Source: Parabacteroides sp. AM08-6 (GTDB lineage: Bacteria; Bacteroidota; Bacteroidia; Bacteroidales; Tannerellaceae). Taken from it: a stretch of DNA of 64,000 nucleotides. The position numbers were made by a program, and so were the translations under genes. Positions 44,893 to 53,870 of the stretch are shown piece by piece; positions within the stretch are counted from its first letter, which is position 1, and every line of letters begins with the position of its first letter. The notes beneath the pieces were generated by a model. The model worked only from the letters and a program-made list of their open reading frames with translations. It ran no database searches and was not told the DNA's origin. Where the stretch lies: NCBI RefSeq assembly GCF_003473295.1, contig NZ_QRMP01000018.1, forward strand, positions 1 to 64,000, written 5' to 3'.

Positions 44893-46374
44893 TTAGAGTC
44901 CGTTTTTATAGTTGAACTCGCTTGAAAGAGAAAAACCTGTTGAAAAATCATGCAAAGTAAGTTTTCTTATTTTGTAATAACTTTGCCAATAATTCCGTAA
45001 CGCGGATATATAATTCCGTTGTGCTTCTTGCTGACGGTTGAGTGACAGGGTCAGACTATTAATATCCGCTTTCCCGATTATAAAACGTTGTTTTGTTTCG
45101 GCATAAGCTGTAATTGCCAAGTTTAGAGCTTCTTCGGCACTTCGAATCAAATTTTGCTGGATATTAAAGTCGCCGACAGTCATAATAACGTCTTCTTCCA
45201 CGCTCAGTTCTTCCTGTTTAGCCGATATTTGTGTTACATTCAAGTTGTTTTTGGCAATATTGTGTTTACCCCGGCGTACTCCCCAGTCTATTAACGGAAT
45301 GCTGACGGATACCGATACTACATCTTGTTGGAGCGGGTCCCGGTATACGTCACTGAATTTATTGGCAACTTGGTTGAAACCGATACTCGCATTTACCGAA
45401 GCGTTGAACAATGCTTCTTTTTTAGTCCTGTCTACTTGTTGTTCCGCTTCCAGTATTTGTTGGCGTAATCCCAGAAATGTCGGGTTATTTTCGCGTGCCA
45501 GCGCCAATGCTTCTTCCACCGATATTTCCATATCACGCGGACGAGACGGGAGGCGAAGGTGTATTTCAGTGTTTTTGTCGAAATTGAGATAGGAAGCAAG
45601 GCTGAACATGGCACGTTTCAACGCGATTTCCGCATTTTGCAGCGTATTACGGGCATTGACGGCATCCAATTTCAGAGTGAGCAATTCAGCACGGCTGATG
45701 GAGGCTATTTTATGACGTTCCTGTCCTGTCCAGTATAAAGTATCTGTCGATGCTACGTTCTCTTTCGCCAAATCATATTCGGCTTGTGCCATAGCTAGAG
45801 AAAAGAAATAACTGGTAGCTTGTTCGCTCAGTTGTTCTATATTATAAATAAGTTCCTTTTTCGCTTTTTCAAATTTTAGCGGTTCTATTTTCCGCTCCCA
45901 TTTAAAGGGGTTGTAACCTAAAAGGCTTTGCGAATAACCGATACGGATAGGTACAGACGTATATTGGCTATAAGTGTTGTCGCCAAAGTTCCGGATATAA
46001 CCCAAATCCGAATCCAAAGTGAAAGTACCACCTAACAAGTCGAAATTCTGCCTGATTTCCAGGTTTCCACCTGCATAATAAGATTGTTGTTTACGGTAAA
46101 CATCGATATCGCTTTCCGAATCATATCGGCGCGTGATGTCGCGGTAATATTGTGCCGGCGTCAGATTCAACGTCATACTAGGTAAACGGTCTGCTTTGTA
46201 AGTACGGTACTGCCAGTAACCGGCCAAGAACATATTCTTACTCCGGAATGCTTCCAATGAGCTGTCCGCAGCGATTTCGATAGTTCTCTCCAGTGTAAGA
46301 GTTAGCTCTTGAGCCTGCGAAACCGCAGGAAGGCAAATCAGCCCAAAGAGTATTTGTATGAACTGCTTTTTCAT
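44893..46374 (-). CDS. TolC-family outer-membrane channel protein
   Basis: A 493-residue protein with a signal peptide (MKKQFIQILFGLICLPAVSQA) and two OEP repeat halves of long helices and barrel strands (about 25-230 and 255-465). It has Ala/Leu/Gln-rich coiled coils such as AEYDLAKENVASTDTLY. It provides the outer-membrane exit duct for the RND pumps. The start overlaps RND 1 by 4 bp and RND 2 follows 14 bp later. Confidence 0.9.
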   Translation of the reverse strand: MKKQFIQILFGLICLPAVSQAQELTLTLERTIEIAADSSLEAFRSKNMFLAGYWQYRTYKADRLPSMTLNLTPAQYYRDITRRYDSESDIDVYRKQQSYYAGGNLEIRQNFDLLGGTFTLDSDLGYIRNFGDNTYSQYTSVPIRIGYSQSLLGYNPFKWERKIEPLKFEKAKKELIYNIEQLSEQATSYFFSLAMAQAEYDLAKENVASTDTLYWTGQERHKIASISRAELLTLKLDAVNARNTLQNAEIALKRAMFSLASYLNFDKNTEIHLRLPSRPRDMEISVEEALALARENNPTFLGLRQQILEAEQQVDRTKKEALFNASVNASIGFNQVANKFSDVYRDPLQQDVVSVSVSIPLIDWGVRRGKHNIAKNNLNVTQISAKQEELSVEEDVIMTVGDFNIQQNLIRSAEEALNLAITAYAETKQRFIIGKADINSLTLSLNRQQEAQRNYISALRNYWQSYYKIRKLTLHDFSTGFSLSSEFNYKNGL

Positions 46375-49300
46375 ATTTGTTTTGTTTTAACAACATCATG
46401 TTTGCGATAAATAAACCAGTAAACCAACGGAATAACGAACAGACTGACTGCCGTACCTATAATCATTGCCGAAATCATGGCGATAGAAAGAGGTTTTTGT
46501 AGTTCGCTACCCATATCGAATGTGAAGAGTAGCGGAACCATTCCGAAAATAGTAGTCAGAGAGGTCATAATAATAGGACGCAGACGACGACGGCCGGCTT
46601 CGTGTATTGCCTCCATCAATGGTACTCCCTCTTTTCTGAGTTCGTTAATAGCATCCAGTTTCAGAATGGAGTCATTAATGATAATACCGCAGGTTACTAC
46701 GATACCGATAGCACTCATCAGGTTCATCGTATGTCCGCATACCCACAGTACTATTAAAGATGCCGCAACGTCAATCGGTATTTCCAGCAAAACAATTAAT
46801 GGTTGCAAGAAACTTTCGAATTGGGATGCCAAAATGAAATACATCAATAGTATGGAAATAAACAGGATTATGACTAGTTCGTTCAACATTTGTGTGTTGG
46901 AGAAGAAGCTACCGGAAAAGTCAATATCCCAGTCTTTGTTCACTTCTTGTTTGACTTCACTCATTAGGTTCTTGGCATTTGTCACGTCATAGAAACTGAA
47001 AGGTATATATTCCCCGTTTTTACCTGCGGTAATTGTTTTCAAATCCTCTCCCGGAGTTATGCGGACTAACGACTGCAGGGGTATATATTTTGCCTTTCCG
47101 TCTTTATCGGTTCCGGCTGTACGTACCAATGTATTTTGCATTACCTCGTTTACCGTTTGTTCGTCTCCGGCTAATGCTATCGGTAAATATTGTTGATAGG
47201 AGCGGAGTGTAGCAACTTCGTTATCTCTAAAAGCTGTTTTCAGCAGGTTGTATACTTCGTTATAATTTACGTTATACAAAAGTAATTTTTGTCGGTCGAT
47301 TGAAATGTTCAATTGATTTTCAAATGCAATCCCTACTGGAGCATGGCCTGTCCGCACTTTTAAGTTTTGTCCCAATTTTGATAAAGAAGAAGCGTCCGGT
47401 GCTTCTGTTTTATTATGGGTATAAAGTTCCGCAACTATATCAGCTTCTCCGGTAACAAACAGTTTTTCAAAAACTGTTTCGGGAGGAGAAAATGAGATTA
47501 CTGCGTTCGGGTAATTCGTCTCCATCCATTGGGCAATCTTCTGTTGCAACGGAGAGATTTCATTTGTTTTCTCTGTCTTAAAATAGAGTTCACTTTCCGA
47601 AATGGATAGTTCTTGGTCACGGTTCAGCAGGAATTGCTGCTGGCCTACGTAAGATGTATATTCTTTTGTCTGTTTTTTTACTGAATCAAATAATTTTTGT
47701 ATTCTTGCCTGATTTTCATCAATATGGATATTTTCATTCCATTCGATATGAGCGATAAGCTCATTCTGGTCGATTTCCGGCATACGGCTCTTCGGTATTT
47801 CATAAAATAGAAAAGCGCAAAGCGGAATGGTGATAGCTGTTAATATTAAAGTCGAGCTTTTATGACGGAAAATAAAATCGACTCCAGCATCATAAAAACG
47901 ATCCAACGTATGTTCTTTTACCAAATTGTTGACTCGCTTGTTGAACCAAGTATGTTTAATATCCGGTATGCTATAGACTAATTTATATAATACAGGCAAC
48001 AACATGATACCTGTAATATAAGAAATCAACAAACCTACCGTCACGGCAAAAGCTTGGTCATAAAAGATAGCTCCTGCGATACCGCTCATAAATACCAGCG
48101 GAACAAATACGGCTATTGTCGTAAATGTGGAACTCAACATTGGGGTTATCACTTCAGTTGTACCCTTTGCACATGCTTCTTCCAATGAATCACCGCGTGC
48201 TCTGTATTGCGTGATATTTTCCGTTACGATAATCGAACTGTCTATCATCATACCCAAAGCCAAAATTAAACCGGAAATGGAGATGATATTGAGCGACATT
48301 TTAAATAAATAGAAGAATAGGAAACTGATAACCAAGCTGACTATCATACTTAAACCGATAACTGCCGGACTTTTGATATCTCCCAGGAATAGGATTGCAA
48401 CAATACAGATAAACAAGAAACCGAGTGAAAGATTTTGTTTCAGATTAGAAATCGTATAATCTAACAGTTCTGTCTGGTTTCGACTGATATTAAATTCGAT
48501 GTCCGGATAAACAGATGCGAAATAGTCTGTGGCTTCTTTCAGCGCAATTTTCATGTTATCCATATTCTCATCTGCCTGCTTGATAATAGCCAAGGTCACG
48601 GCTCTTTTCCCGTTTGATAAAGAAACACCGGTCTCTTTTTCCGGGACAATTGAAATTTTGGCCAAATCTTTCAATTGGAAAAGACGGTCGCTTTTGCGTA
48701 TATAAATATTCCCCACATCTTCCGCTGTTCGCAGGACTGTCGAAAATTTAATGTTGTATTCGTAGTAACCGTCGCGTACGGTCATACTCCCGGCTTCAAT
48801 ATTGTTGGAGGATAGAGCTGATTCTATGTCATTCAATGTCATGTTTGCCATTTCCAGCATACTCATGTCCGGCACAATTTGCAGTTGGCGTTTCAATACG
48901 CCTGTGACGTCTACCATCGCTACTTCCGGCAATTGCTCAATCCGTCGTTTAATAACCGTTTCTGCAAATTGGCAAAGTTCCAGGAAGGCTTCCTGGTTTT
49001 CATTTATCCGGCTGTCGGTTATATCTTTATCTGTATTACCTCCTTTTAGTGTCAGATTTAGGCAGAATACCGGTATATCGGTTGCACTGGCTTTGATTAC
49101 CCGCGGACGTTCTATTTCGCGTGGCAGGTAATTCATCGCAGCATCAATCTTTTCATTTACTTCGATAAAAGCAAGATCCGTATTTGTCCCGAAATCGAAC
49201 TTAAGGCGGACGATAGCTGCACCGTCGCGTGTCTCGCTGTGTATATCTTCCAAATTGGCAACCTGCATTAACTGTTGGCGGACGCTTTTCACTACCGTGT

Positions 49301-49475
49301 TTTCCAGTTCGCGTGCCGAGGTGTTTGGACCGGAGATTTGTACAGTGATTTCCGGAATTGCGATATCAGGCAACAACGATACCGGAATGGTAAAGTATGT
49401 GACCAATCCCACGATAAAGCAAGCCGTGAAAGCCATCAGTACCGCGATAGGACGTTGTAGTAAGAACTTTATCAT
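46371..49475 (-). CDS. RND efflux permease (first pump of the operon)
   Basis: A 1034-residue RND transporter of the AcrB/HAE family starting MIKFLLQRPIAVLMAF. The typical N-terminal helix, porter loops and TM4 motif LILALGMMIDSSIIVTENI are seen; the second relay Asp of AcrB is Ser here. TM10-12 is also well formed (GIVVTCGIIINDSILKLDAI). It follows the adaptor gene by 51 bp and overlaps tolC by 4 bp. Substrate not predictable; family members export drugs, bile salts or metabolites. Confidence 0.92.
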   Translation of the reverse strand: MIKFLLQRPIAVLMAFTACFIVGLVTYFTIPVSLLPDIAIPEITVQISGPNTSARELENTVVKSVRQQLMQVANLEDIHSETRDGAAIVRLKFDFGTNTDLAFIEVNEKIDAAMNYLPREIERPRVIKASATDIPVFCLNLTLKGGNTDKDITDSRINENQEAFLELCQFAETVIKRRIEQLPEVAMVDVTGVLKRQLQIVPDMSMLEMANMTLNDIESALSSNNIEAGSMTVRDGYYEYNIKFSTVLRTAEDVGNIYIRKSDRLFQLKDLAKISIVPEKETGVSLSNGKRAVTLAIIKQADENMDNMKIALKEATDYFASVYPDIEFNISRNQTELLDYTISNLKQNLSLGFLFICIVAILFLGDIKSPAVIGLSMIVSLVISFLFFYLFKMSLNIISISGLILALGMMIDSSIIVTENITQYRARGDSLEEACAKGTTEVITPMLSSTFTTIAVFVPLVFMSGIAGAIFYDQAFAVTVGLLISYITGIMLLPVLYKLVYSIPDIKHTWFNKRVNNLVKEHTLDRFYDAGVDFIFRHKSSTLILTAITIPLCAFLFYEIPKSRMPEIDQNELIAHIEWNENIHIDENQARIQKLFDSVKKQTKEYTSYVGQQQFLLNRDQELSISESELYFKTEKTNEISPLQQKIAQWMETNYPNAVISFSPPETVFEKLFVTGEADIVAELYTHNKTEAPDASSLSKLGQNLKVRTGHAPVGIAFENQLNISIDRQKLLLYNVNYNEVYNLLKTAFRDNEVATLRSYQQYLPIALAGDEQTVNEVMQNTLVRTAGTDKDGKAKYIPLQSLVRITPGEDLKTITAGKNGEYIPFSFYDVTNAKNLMSEVKQEVNKDWDIDFSGSFFSNTQMLNELVIILFISILLMYFILASQFESFLQPLIVLLEIPIDVAASLIVLWVCGHTMNLMSAIGIVVTCGIIINDSILKLDAINELRKEGVPLMEAIHEAGRRRLRPIIMTSLTTIFGMVPLLFTFDMGSELQKPLSIAMISAMIIGTAVSLFVIPLVYWFIYRKHDVVKTKQI

Positions 49476-49526
49476 AATAATTGAAGATTGATAGTTGTTA
49501 ATTGAAAATTATGAATAATGGATATT

Positions 49527-50594
49527 TTAATTTTCAATTACAGAAACCGGAGCTTCATGTGCCAAATTAATATTTCCACTGGTTATCACTATATCACCTT
49601 CTTTAACTCCGTCGATAATCGTGTAACTGCTTGCATTTTCCAGTCCTGTATGGACATAATTCCAATATGCTTTGTTATCTACTAAAGTAAATACAACTTG
49701 TTTTCCGGAACGGAGTACGACTGCTTCTTTAGGTACAACCAATTGTTTTCCCAGAGAACGGTGGATACTTACGCGTACATTCATTCCTTCGAACAATTTT
49801 CCTTTATCATTGACTGCAGCTCTTACCTTGACCATCCCGTTTGCATCTACAATCGGATTTATTTCGGAAATATGTCCGTCGGTTTTGACATCCGTAAGAG
49901 CAAAAGGTGCAACTTCAACCCGGTCGCCCGTCTTTATTAAAGGTAGTTCATTTTCCAGAACGGTGAAATCGGCTTCCAGACTGTGGCTGTCGATAATCGA
50001 GCAAAAAACTTCGGATGCAGATGCTGTATTATATTGTTTAGCGAAAAGGTTCGCAACTACACCGTCGAAAGGTGCTGTCAGCACAGCGTTACGTCGTTCG
50101 TATTCTGACAACTGATAGGAGGCCAGCGCTTGGTCGTATCCGCTTTTTATCCGGGCTAGTTTCATCGTGGCTTCCGGAACTTTGGCGGAGTCTTCCAATG
50201 CGTATCCTTGTCCAATCAGCACATCTTGCAATTCCAGTTTGGCATTGTCGAACGAACTTTTAGCTTGTGCTGCTCTGTTCGTAATACGGAAAAGGGAAAG
50301 TTCTGCTAATTTTTGTCCTTTTGTAACCCGGTCGCCATTCTTTACATAGATGGCGGCAATCGGTTCCGATGATTCAAATTTAAGGTCTACATAATTATGG
50401 GCAGACAGTTTACCGTTACTAACCAGTTCATGGTTGAAATCGGTGGATTGCAGAGTCATTACCGTCACCTCGTTTTTTTCATCCGGTAAAGCCGTTTCAA
50501 TCGATTCTTCTTTGGTATCTCCCTCTTTTGTCTCTCCTGAACAGGATATCATCCCGGCTAGAAATAGAATTACGAACAAATTGTAGTATCTCAT
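49527..50594 (-). CDS. RND efflux periplasmic adaptor lipoprotein
   Basis: A 355-residue membrane-fusion protein with a lipoprotein signal ending in LAGMISC (Cys near residue 19). The usual order of barrel-sandwich, short alpha-hairpin (about 110-170), beta-barrel and membrane-proximal domain follows. Motifs include YVKNGDRVTKGQKLAEL (lipoyl half) and APFDGVVANLF. It links the RND pump to TolC. It is the first gene of the operon, downstream of a promoter that overlaps dyad operators. Confidence 0.92.
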   Translation of the reverse strand: MRYYNLFVILFLAGMISCSGETKEGDTKEESIETALPDEKNEVTVMTLQSTDFNHELVSNGKLSAHNYVDLKFESSEPIAAIYVKNGDRVTKGQKLAELSLFRITNRAAQAKSSFDNAKLELQDVLIGQGYALEDSAKVPEATMKLARIKSGYDQALASYQLSEYERRNAVLTAPFDGVVANLFAKQYNTASASEVFCSIIDSHSLEADFTVLENELPLIKTGDRVEVAPFALTDVKTDGHISEINPIVDANGMVKVRAAVNDKGKLFEGMNVRVSIHRSLGKQLVVPKEAVVLRSGKQVVFTLVDNKAYWNYVHTGLENASSYTIIDGVKEGDIVITSGNINLAHEAPVSVIEN

Positions 50595-50622
50595 ATCGTT
50601 TAATTATTATCAAAGTACTTCG

Positions 50623-50695
50623 CAAATATACAAATTATTTGTTACGATGGCATCGTAATCTGTTTATTTCTATCAAAATTACGATTTAGTCGTAT
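50623..50695 (-). promoter_or_regulatory. efflux operon promoter with overlapping dyad operators
   Basis: The minus-strand -7 box TATATTTG (50623-50630) is 29 nt before the adaptor ATG. A perfect palindrome TTACGATGGCATCGTAA at 50642-50658 covers the expected -33 region. A second, imperfect copy ATTACGATTTAGTCGTAT lies at about 50678-50695. This arrangement suggests repression by a dimeric regulator such as TetR or MarR. No such gene is in the window. Confidence 0.7.
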
Positions 50696-51087
50696 GTTAT
50701 TAAACATCATTCTTTAACTTCTTTTTCGACTGTATTTGCATCTATTTGCTTGAAGAATAGGACTTTGAATGGCTAATCCGGCTTAAAATCTGCTTTATTT
50801 CTTTTTTTATTTTCTGTTTAGGTGTGTGTTTGTTTTATTTTTCAACAATTATTGCTCGTAAAAGGACGAAAAAAAGAATAGCTGGCTGTATCTGTTTGTA
50901 TATGAATGATTTGGTACTAAAAGTGTCGAGAAAGATAATGATAGTGCATGTGTTTGATATGAAATTTGTATTTTTGGATGATAATAAGATTTGTGTAAAA
51001 CGATTTTTCTCGATTATTATAAATTCAGAATATATGTATAGAGAAAAATATTGTAATCGGATTCATGAATGATGGAGCTATTGTTTT

Positions 51088-51726
51088 ATGTCTGGATGCA
51101 GAACAGGGAGCCCTTCTGGAATGGATGGTAGAATAAAGTCAGATAATCGGATGAGTATGAAAAAACAAAAAATTATGGAGCAAATATTGGGAAGTGTATT
51201 AATATGTATATGGCTATTTCTTGTTCTCTTGTGTTGGATATATATTTCTCCAGGTTTATGCTTGTGGTTTGTGCTTATAAGTGGAGGGATAGCCTTTTAT
51301 CTCTGGTGGAAAAGGAGGCATTCTGTTGTTTCTGAAGAATCGGAGTCTGTACCGAAAAGTGTTCTTCCTTCAAAATATGAGATTGCGGTTGACTGGACCG
51401 AACTACCCTGCAATTTATTGTTTGATGAGAAATACGGTTATCTGCGTTATGAAGAAAAGGCCGCCATACGGCTGAGCGGTAATTCTTTGCGGCTTTTTCG
51501 TAGCTTTGTGAATGCGGAAGGATATAAATTGACGTATGAAGATATTTGTATAGATGTATTGGCCCGGCCCATAAAAGGTGGCATATTGAAAGGAGATAAG
51601 AGTGTTATGTCTGCGGCGGTTTGTAGCTTGCGGGAGTCTTTGAAGTCATGCCCTTGTATACGCATAGAGGCCATTCGTGGCGTAGGCTACCAGTTATTTA
51701 TCGACTTACCGGATGTATCCTTGTGA
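51088..51726 (+). CDS. membrane-anchored winged-helix transcription regulator-like protein
   Basis: A protein of up to 212 residues with two close hydrophobic segments (about 32-52 and 56-72) and a cytoplasmic C-terminal domain (about 115-210) that reads as an OmpR/PhoB-type winged helix, ending in IEAIRGVGYQLFI, the usual wing motif. There is no receiver domain. The start is uncertain: ATG at 51088, 51121, 51151 or 51157 are possible, and the later ones look better. It is divergent from the efflux operon (about 490 bp apart). It resembles ToxR/CadC-like regulators with reversed domain order; target unknown. Confidence 0.6.
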   Translation: MSGCRTGSPSGMDGRIKSDNRMSMKKQKIMEQILGSVLICIWLFLVLLCWIYISPGLCLWFVLISGGIAFYLWWKRRHSVVSEESESVPKSVLPSKYEIAVDWTELPCNLLFDEKYGYLRYEEKAAIRLSGNSLRLFRSFVNAEGYKLTYEDICIDVLARPIKGGILKGDKSVMSAAVCSLRESLKSCPCIRIEAIRGVGYQLFIDLPDVSL

Positions 51727-51949
51727 TAAGTTCAGAGATGACTTTGTTTGTATTCCCTCCTAAAAGGAAACAAGCTACTGCCGTTTCCTGGAATCGTACT
51801 TATGTTTTTGAAAAATCATTCTATACTTTCTTTATTTTGTCCCGAGCAAATATAGTTTCAATATATGTGGAAAGAAAAAAGCATAATTGTAGAACTTACT
51901 TTCAATATATGTTGAATGGAATATTGACGAATGTGGTTAGGAAGAAAAC

Positions 51950-52234
51950 CCGAAACGAGTATAAACAGAGAAGAATTTGATAAATCGCGACAAAGATAAG
52001 CAGAAAATTTGAAAGGTAGAGCAGAACGGCGCAAGATAGTTGTGAATAAATGGTTCAAGGCAAAAAGGGGAATAGATACTGAAAAACGACGTGTTGAAAG
52101 ATTACGAAGTTTGCAAGTATATCCATCTGGATGAAAAGTACAGCGTGGACGTGTACAACATGGAAGTGATAATCCCTATTTCGTTCCAATGGGACACGTA
52201 TTATACAAATGTATTCCGAAAATGGCTGGTATAA
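51950..52234 (+). pseudogene. decayed coding stretch
   Basis: Two adjoining frames look protein-like but are broken. Frame one (about 51955-52133) reads NREEFDKSRQR, a stop, then a charged helical segment (KGRAERRKIVVNKWFKAKR). Frame two continues with DYEVCKYIHLDEKYSVDVYN and ends at 52234. No start codon fits both. It looks like the remains of one gene with a nonsense mutation and a frameshift. The family is not recognised. The rest of the 51727-52395 gap holds only this, the hairpin at 52320 and a promoter. Confidence 0.35.
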
Positions 52235-52319
52235 AAGACTTTTTCCGAGAAGAAAGAGAAATAGCCGATTTTTATATAGTGTGAAAAAGGTTTAATCTGT
52301 TGAAAAAGCATTGTATGAT

Positions 52320-52359
52320 TCAAAAGGTGAGATATAGTATCCATTGCTTCGCCTTTTGA
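52320..52359. terminator. hairpin upstream of the propeller lipoprotein gene
   Basis: TCAAAAGG (52320-52327) pairs with CCTTTTGA (52352-52359), and the stem can extend by four more pairs inward. It lies 25 bp before the -7 box of the next gene, so it may end upstream transcription or act as an operator. Confidence 0.45.
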
Positions 52360-52383
52360 TAAGGATTTTCCAGATATTAATAA

Positions 52384-52391
52384 TATCTTTG
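52384..52391 (+). promoter_or_regulatory. -7 box abutting the propeller gene start
   Basis: TATCTTTG, an exact match, lies only 4 nt before the ATG at 52396. Transcription from it would start at or about the start codon, giving a leaderless mRNA, unless the match is accidental. Confidence 0.45.
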
Positions 52392-52395
52392 TATT

Positions 52396-53580
52396 ATGAG
52401 AAAAGTATTTTATTTAGTCTTATCACTTGTAATTGCAAGTTGTACCTCTAATAAGGAACTGCAAGAGAAACTGGCATTTATTGATGTCACCAAAGAATAT
52501 CCCGAAAAAAAAATTGAGCTCACCGATATTGCGGATGTCTCTTATCTGCACCTCTATTCAAAAACTGATGATTATCTCTATAAAGGCAGCATTGATTATG
52601 TAACCGAAAACAATATTATTGTTATAGACCGCTCTCAGAACAGCGTGCTGTTTTTCTCAAAAGAGGGAAATCCTAAATCACGTTTTAACCGTAGAGGACA
52701 GGGACCGGAAGAATACAGCGATGCAGCTTCGCTAATGTATGATGAGGCAAATGATGAAGTGTTTGTTTCACCCGACTTTAGCAATCATATTATGGTCTAT
52801 TCATCATTGGGTGAATTCAAAAGGAAAATAAATTTACCTCAGGTGAATGTTAACGGACAAATGGCTTTGTTCGACGATGTGTCCATATTGGTGTATGATA
52901 ACACGAAATTGTGGCAATCTATCATGCAAAGCAATCCCCCAGAAGAATTTAATCTTATAGAACAAACCATTGATTCAGTTTTCTTTCTTATTTCCAAATT
53001 GGATGGTACAGTGCTGGATTATATCTCACTACCAAACAAAAATATAGATTTGAGTTATACAGATTTGAACAGTGTATTTACTGGTCAGGTGAGTTACGGA
53101 CGTGTGAGAAAGTCGGCTGACGGATTACTTTTATACAATCCTGAATCCGACACCGTTTTTCATTACAGCAAAGAAAAGCATTTAACTCCATATATGCACA
53201 AAAAACCGATATTGAGCAGTCAAACCTCAATGACGGTTATGGATATCTGCATGGACGCGGGAAAATATCAGTTTATAGCGGTTTACCCTTATCGGGAAAC
53301 AGGGAAATCTCCGACGCCAAAGTATTATATGCGCAACAAAGCAACAGGAGAACTGTTTCGCCAAAAAATAACTCTTTCCGATTTTGAAGGAAAAGAGTTG
53401 TATATCAATCCTCGACTTTTAAATTATTATGAACATGCATACCACTTTGAACTGGATTTTGCTGAACTCGAAGAAGCATATTACAAAAACAAGCTCAGTG
53501 GTAAACTCAAAGAACTGGTTGCTTCACTTCTTGAAGATGAGGAAAGTAATAATGTTTTTGTGTTTGCGGATTTTTATTGA
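52396..53580 (+). CDS. 6-bladed beta-propeller lipoprotein
   Basis: A 394-residue lipoprotein (MRKVFYLVLSLVIASC, Cys16) with a propeller of the kind common in Bacteroides surface and periplasmic proteins. The opening strand is IELTDIADVSYLHL, followed by the family's RFNRRGQGPEEYS loop at about 95-107 and repeated strands 'I.V.D...'. The function of these proteins is not known; they are often near regulators or in variable islands. It is a single gene flanked by decayed DNA. The 290 bp after it (53581-53870) show no gene. Confidence 0.75.
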   Translation: MRKVFYLVLSLVIASCTSNKELQEKLAFIDVTKEYPEKKIELTDIADVSYLHLYSKTDDYLYKGSIDYVTENNIIVIDRSQNSVLFFSKEGNPKSRFNRRGQGPEEYSDAASLMYDEANDEVFVSPDFSNHIMVYSSLGEFKRKINLPQVNVNGQMALFDDVSILVYDNTKLWQSIMQSNPPEEFNLIEQTIDSVFFLISKLDGTVLDYISLPNKNIDLSYTDLNSVFTGQVSYGRVRKSADGLLLYNPESDTVFHYSKEKHLTPYMHKKPILSSQTSMTVMDICMDAGKYQFIAVYPYRETGKSPTPKYYMRNKATGELFRQKITLSDFEGKELYINPRLLNYYEHAYHFELDFAELEEAYYKNKLSGKLKELVASLLEDEESNNVFVFADFY

Positions 53581-53870
53581 TAAAAACACACCTTTTGGGG
53601 TTGTTTTCAATATTGAGTGATTTATAAAAAGAGTTACAGATAAGTCTGGACTACATGAAGAGATGATATTACACGTCGTACCAAGATCAATACAACATTT
53701 TAGTAATTGCCAACAAGTCGATATAATCGCACTACATGGTTGCATCTTTGATAATGTAACCGTTGCGGATGCAGATTTTACAGGTGTACGCCAAAATCAT
53801 CAACCAGAAAATGTCACAAAAAATGTCGCATGAGGAGCGGCAGACATAACGTAAAAGCAATTCACCGGGA

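Noticed and set aside
50824..51072. 82-codon plus-strand frame before the winged-helix gene
   Set aside because: Low-complexity Ile/Phe/Lys-rich translation of AT-rich spacer, no domain, no promoter that would favour it.
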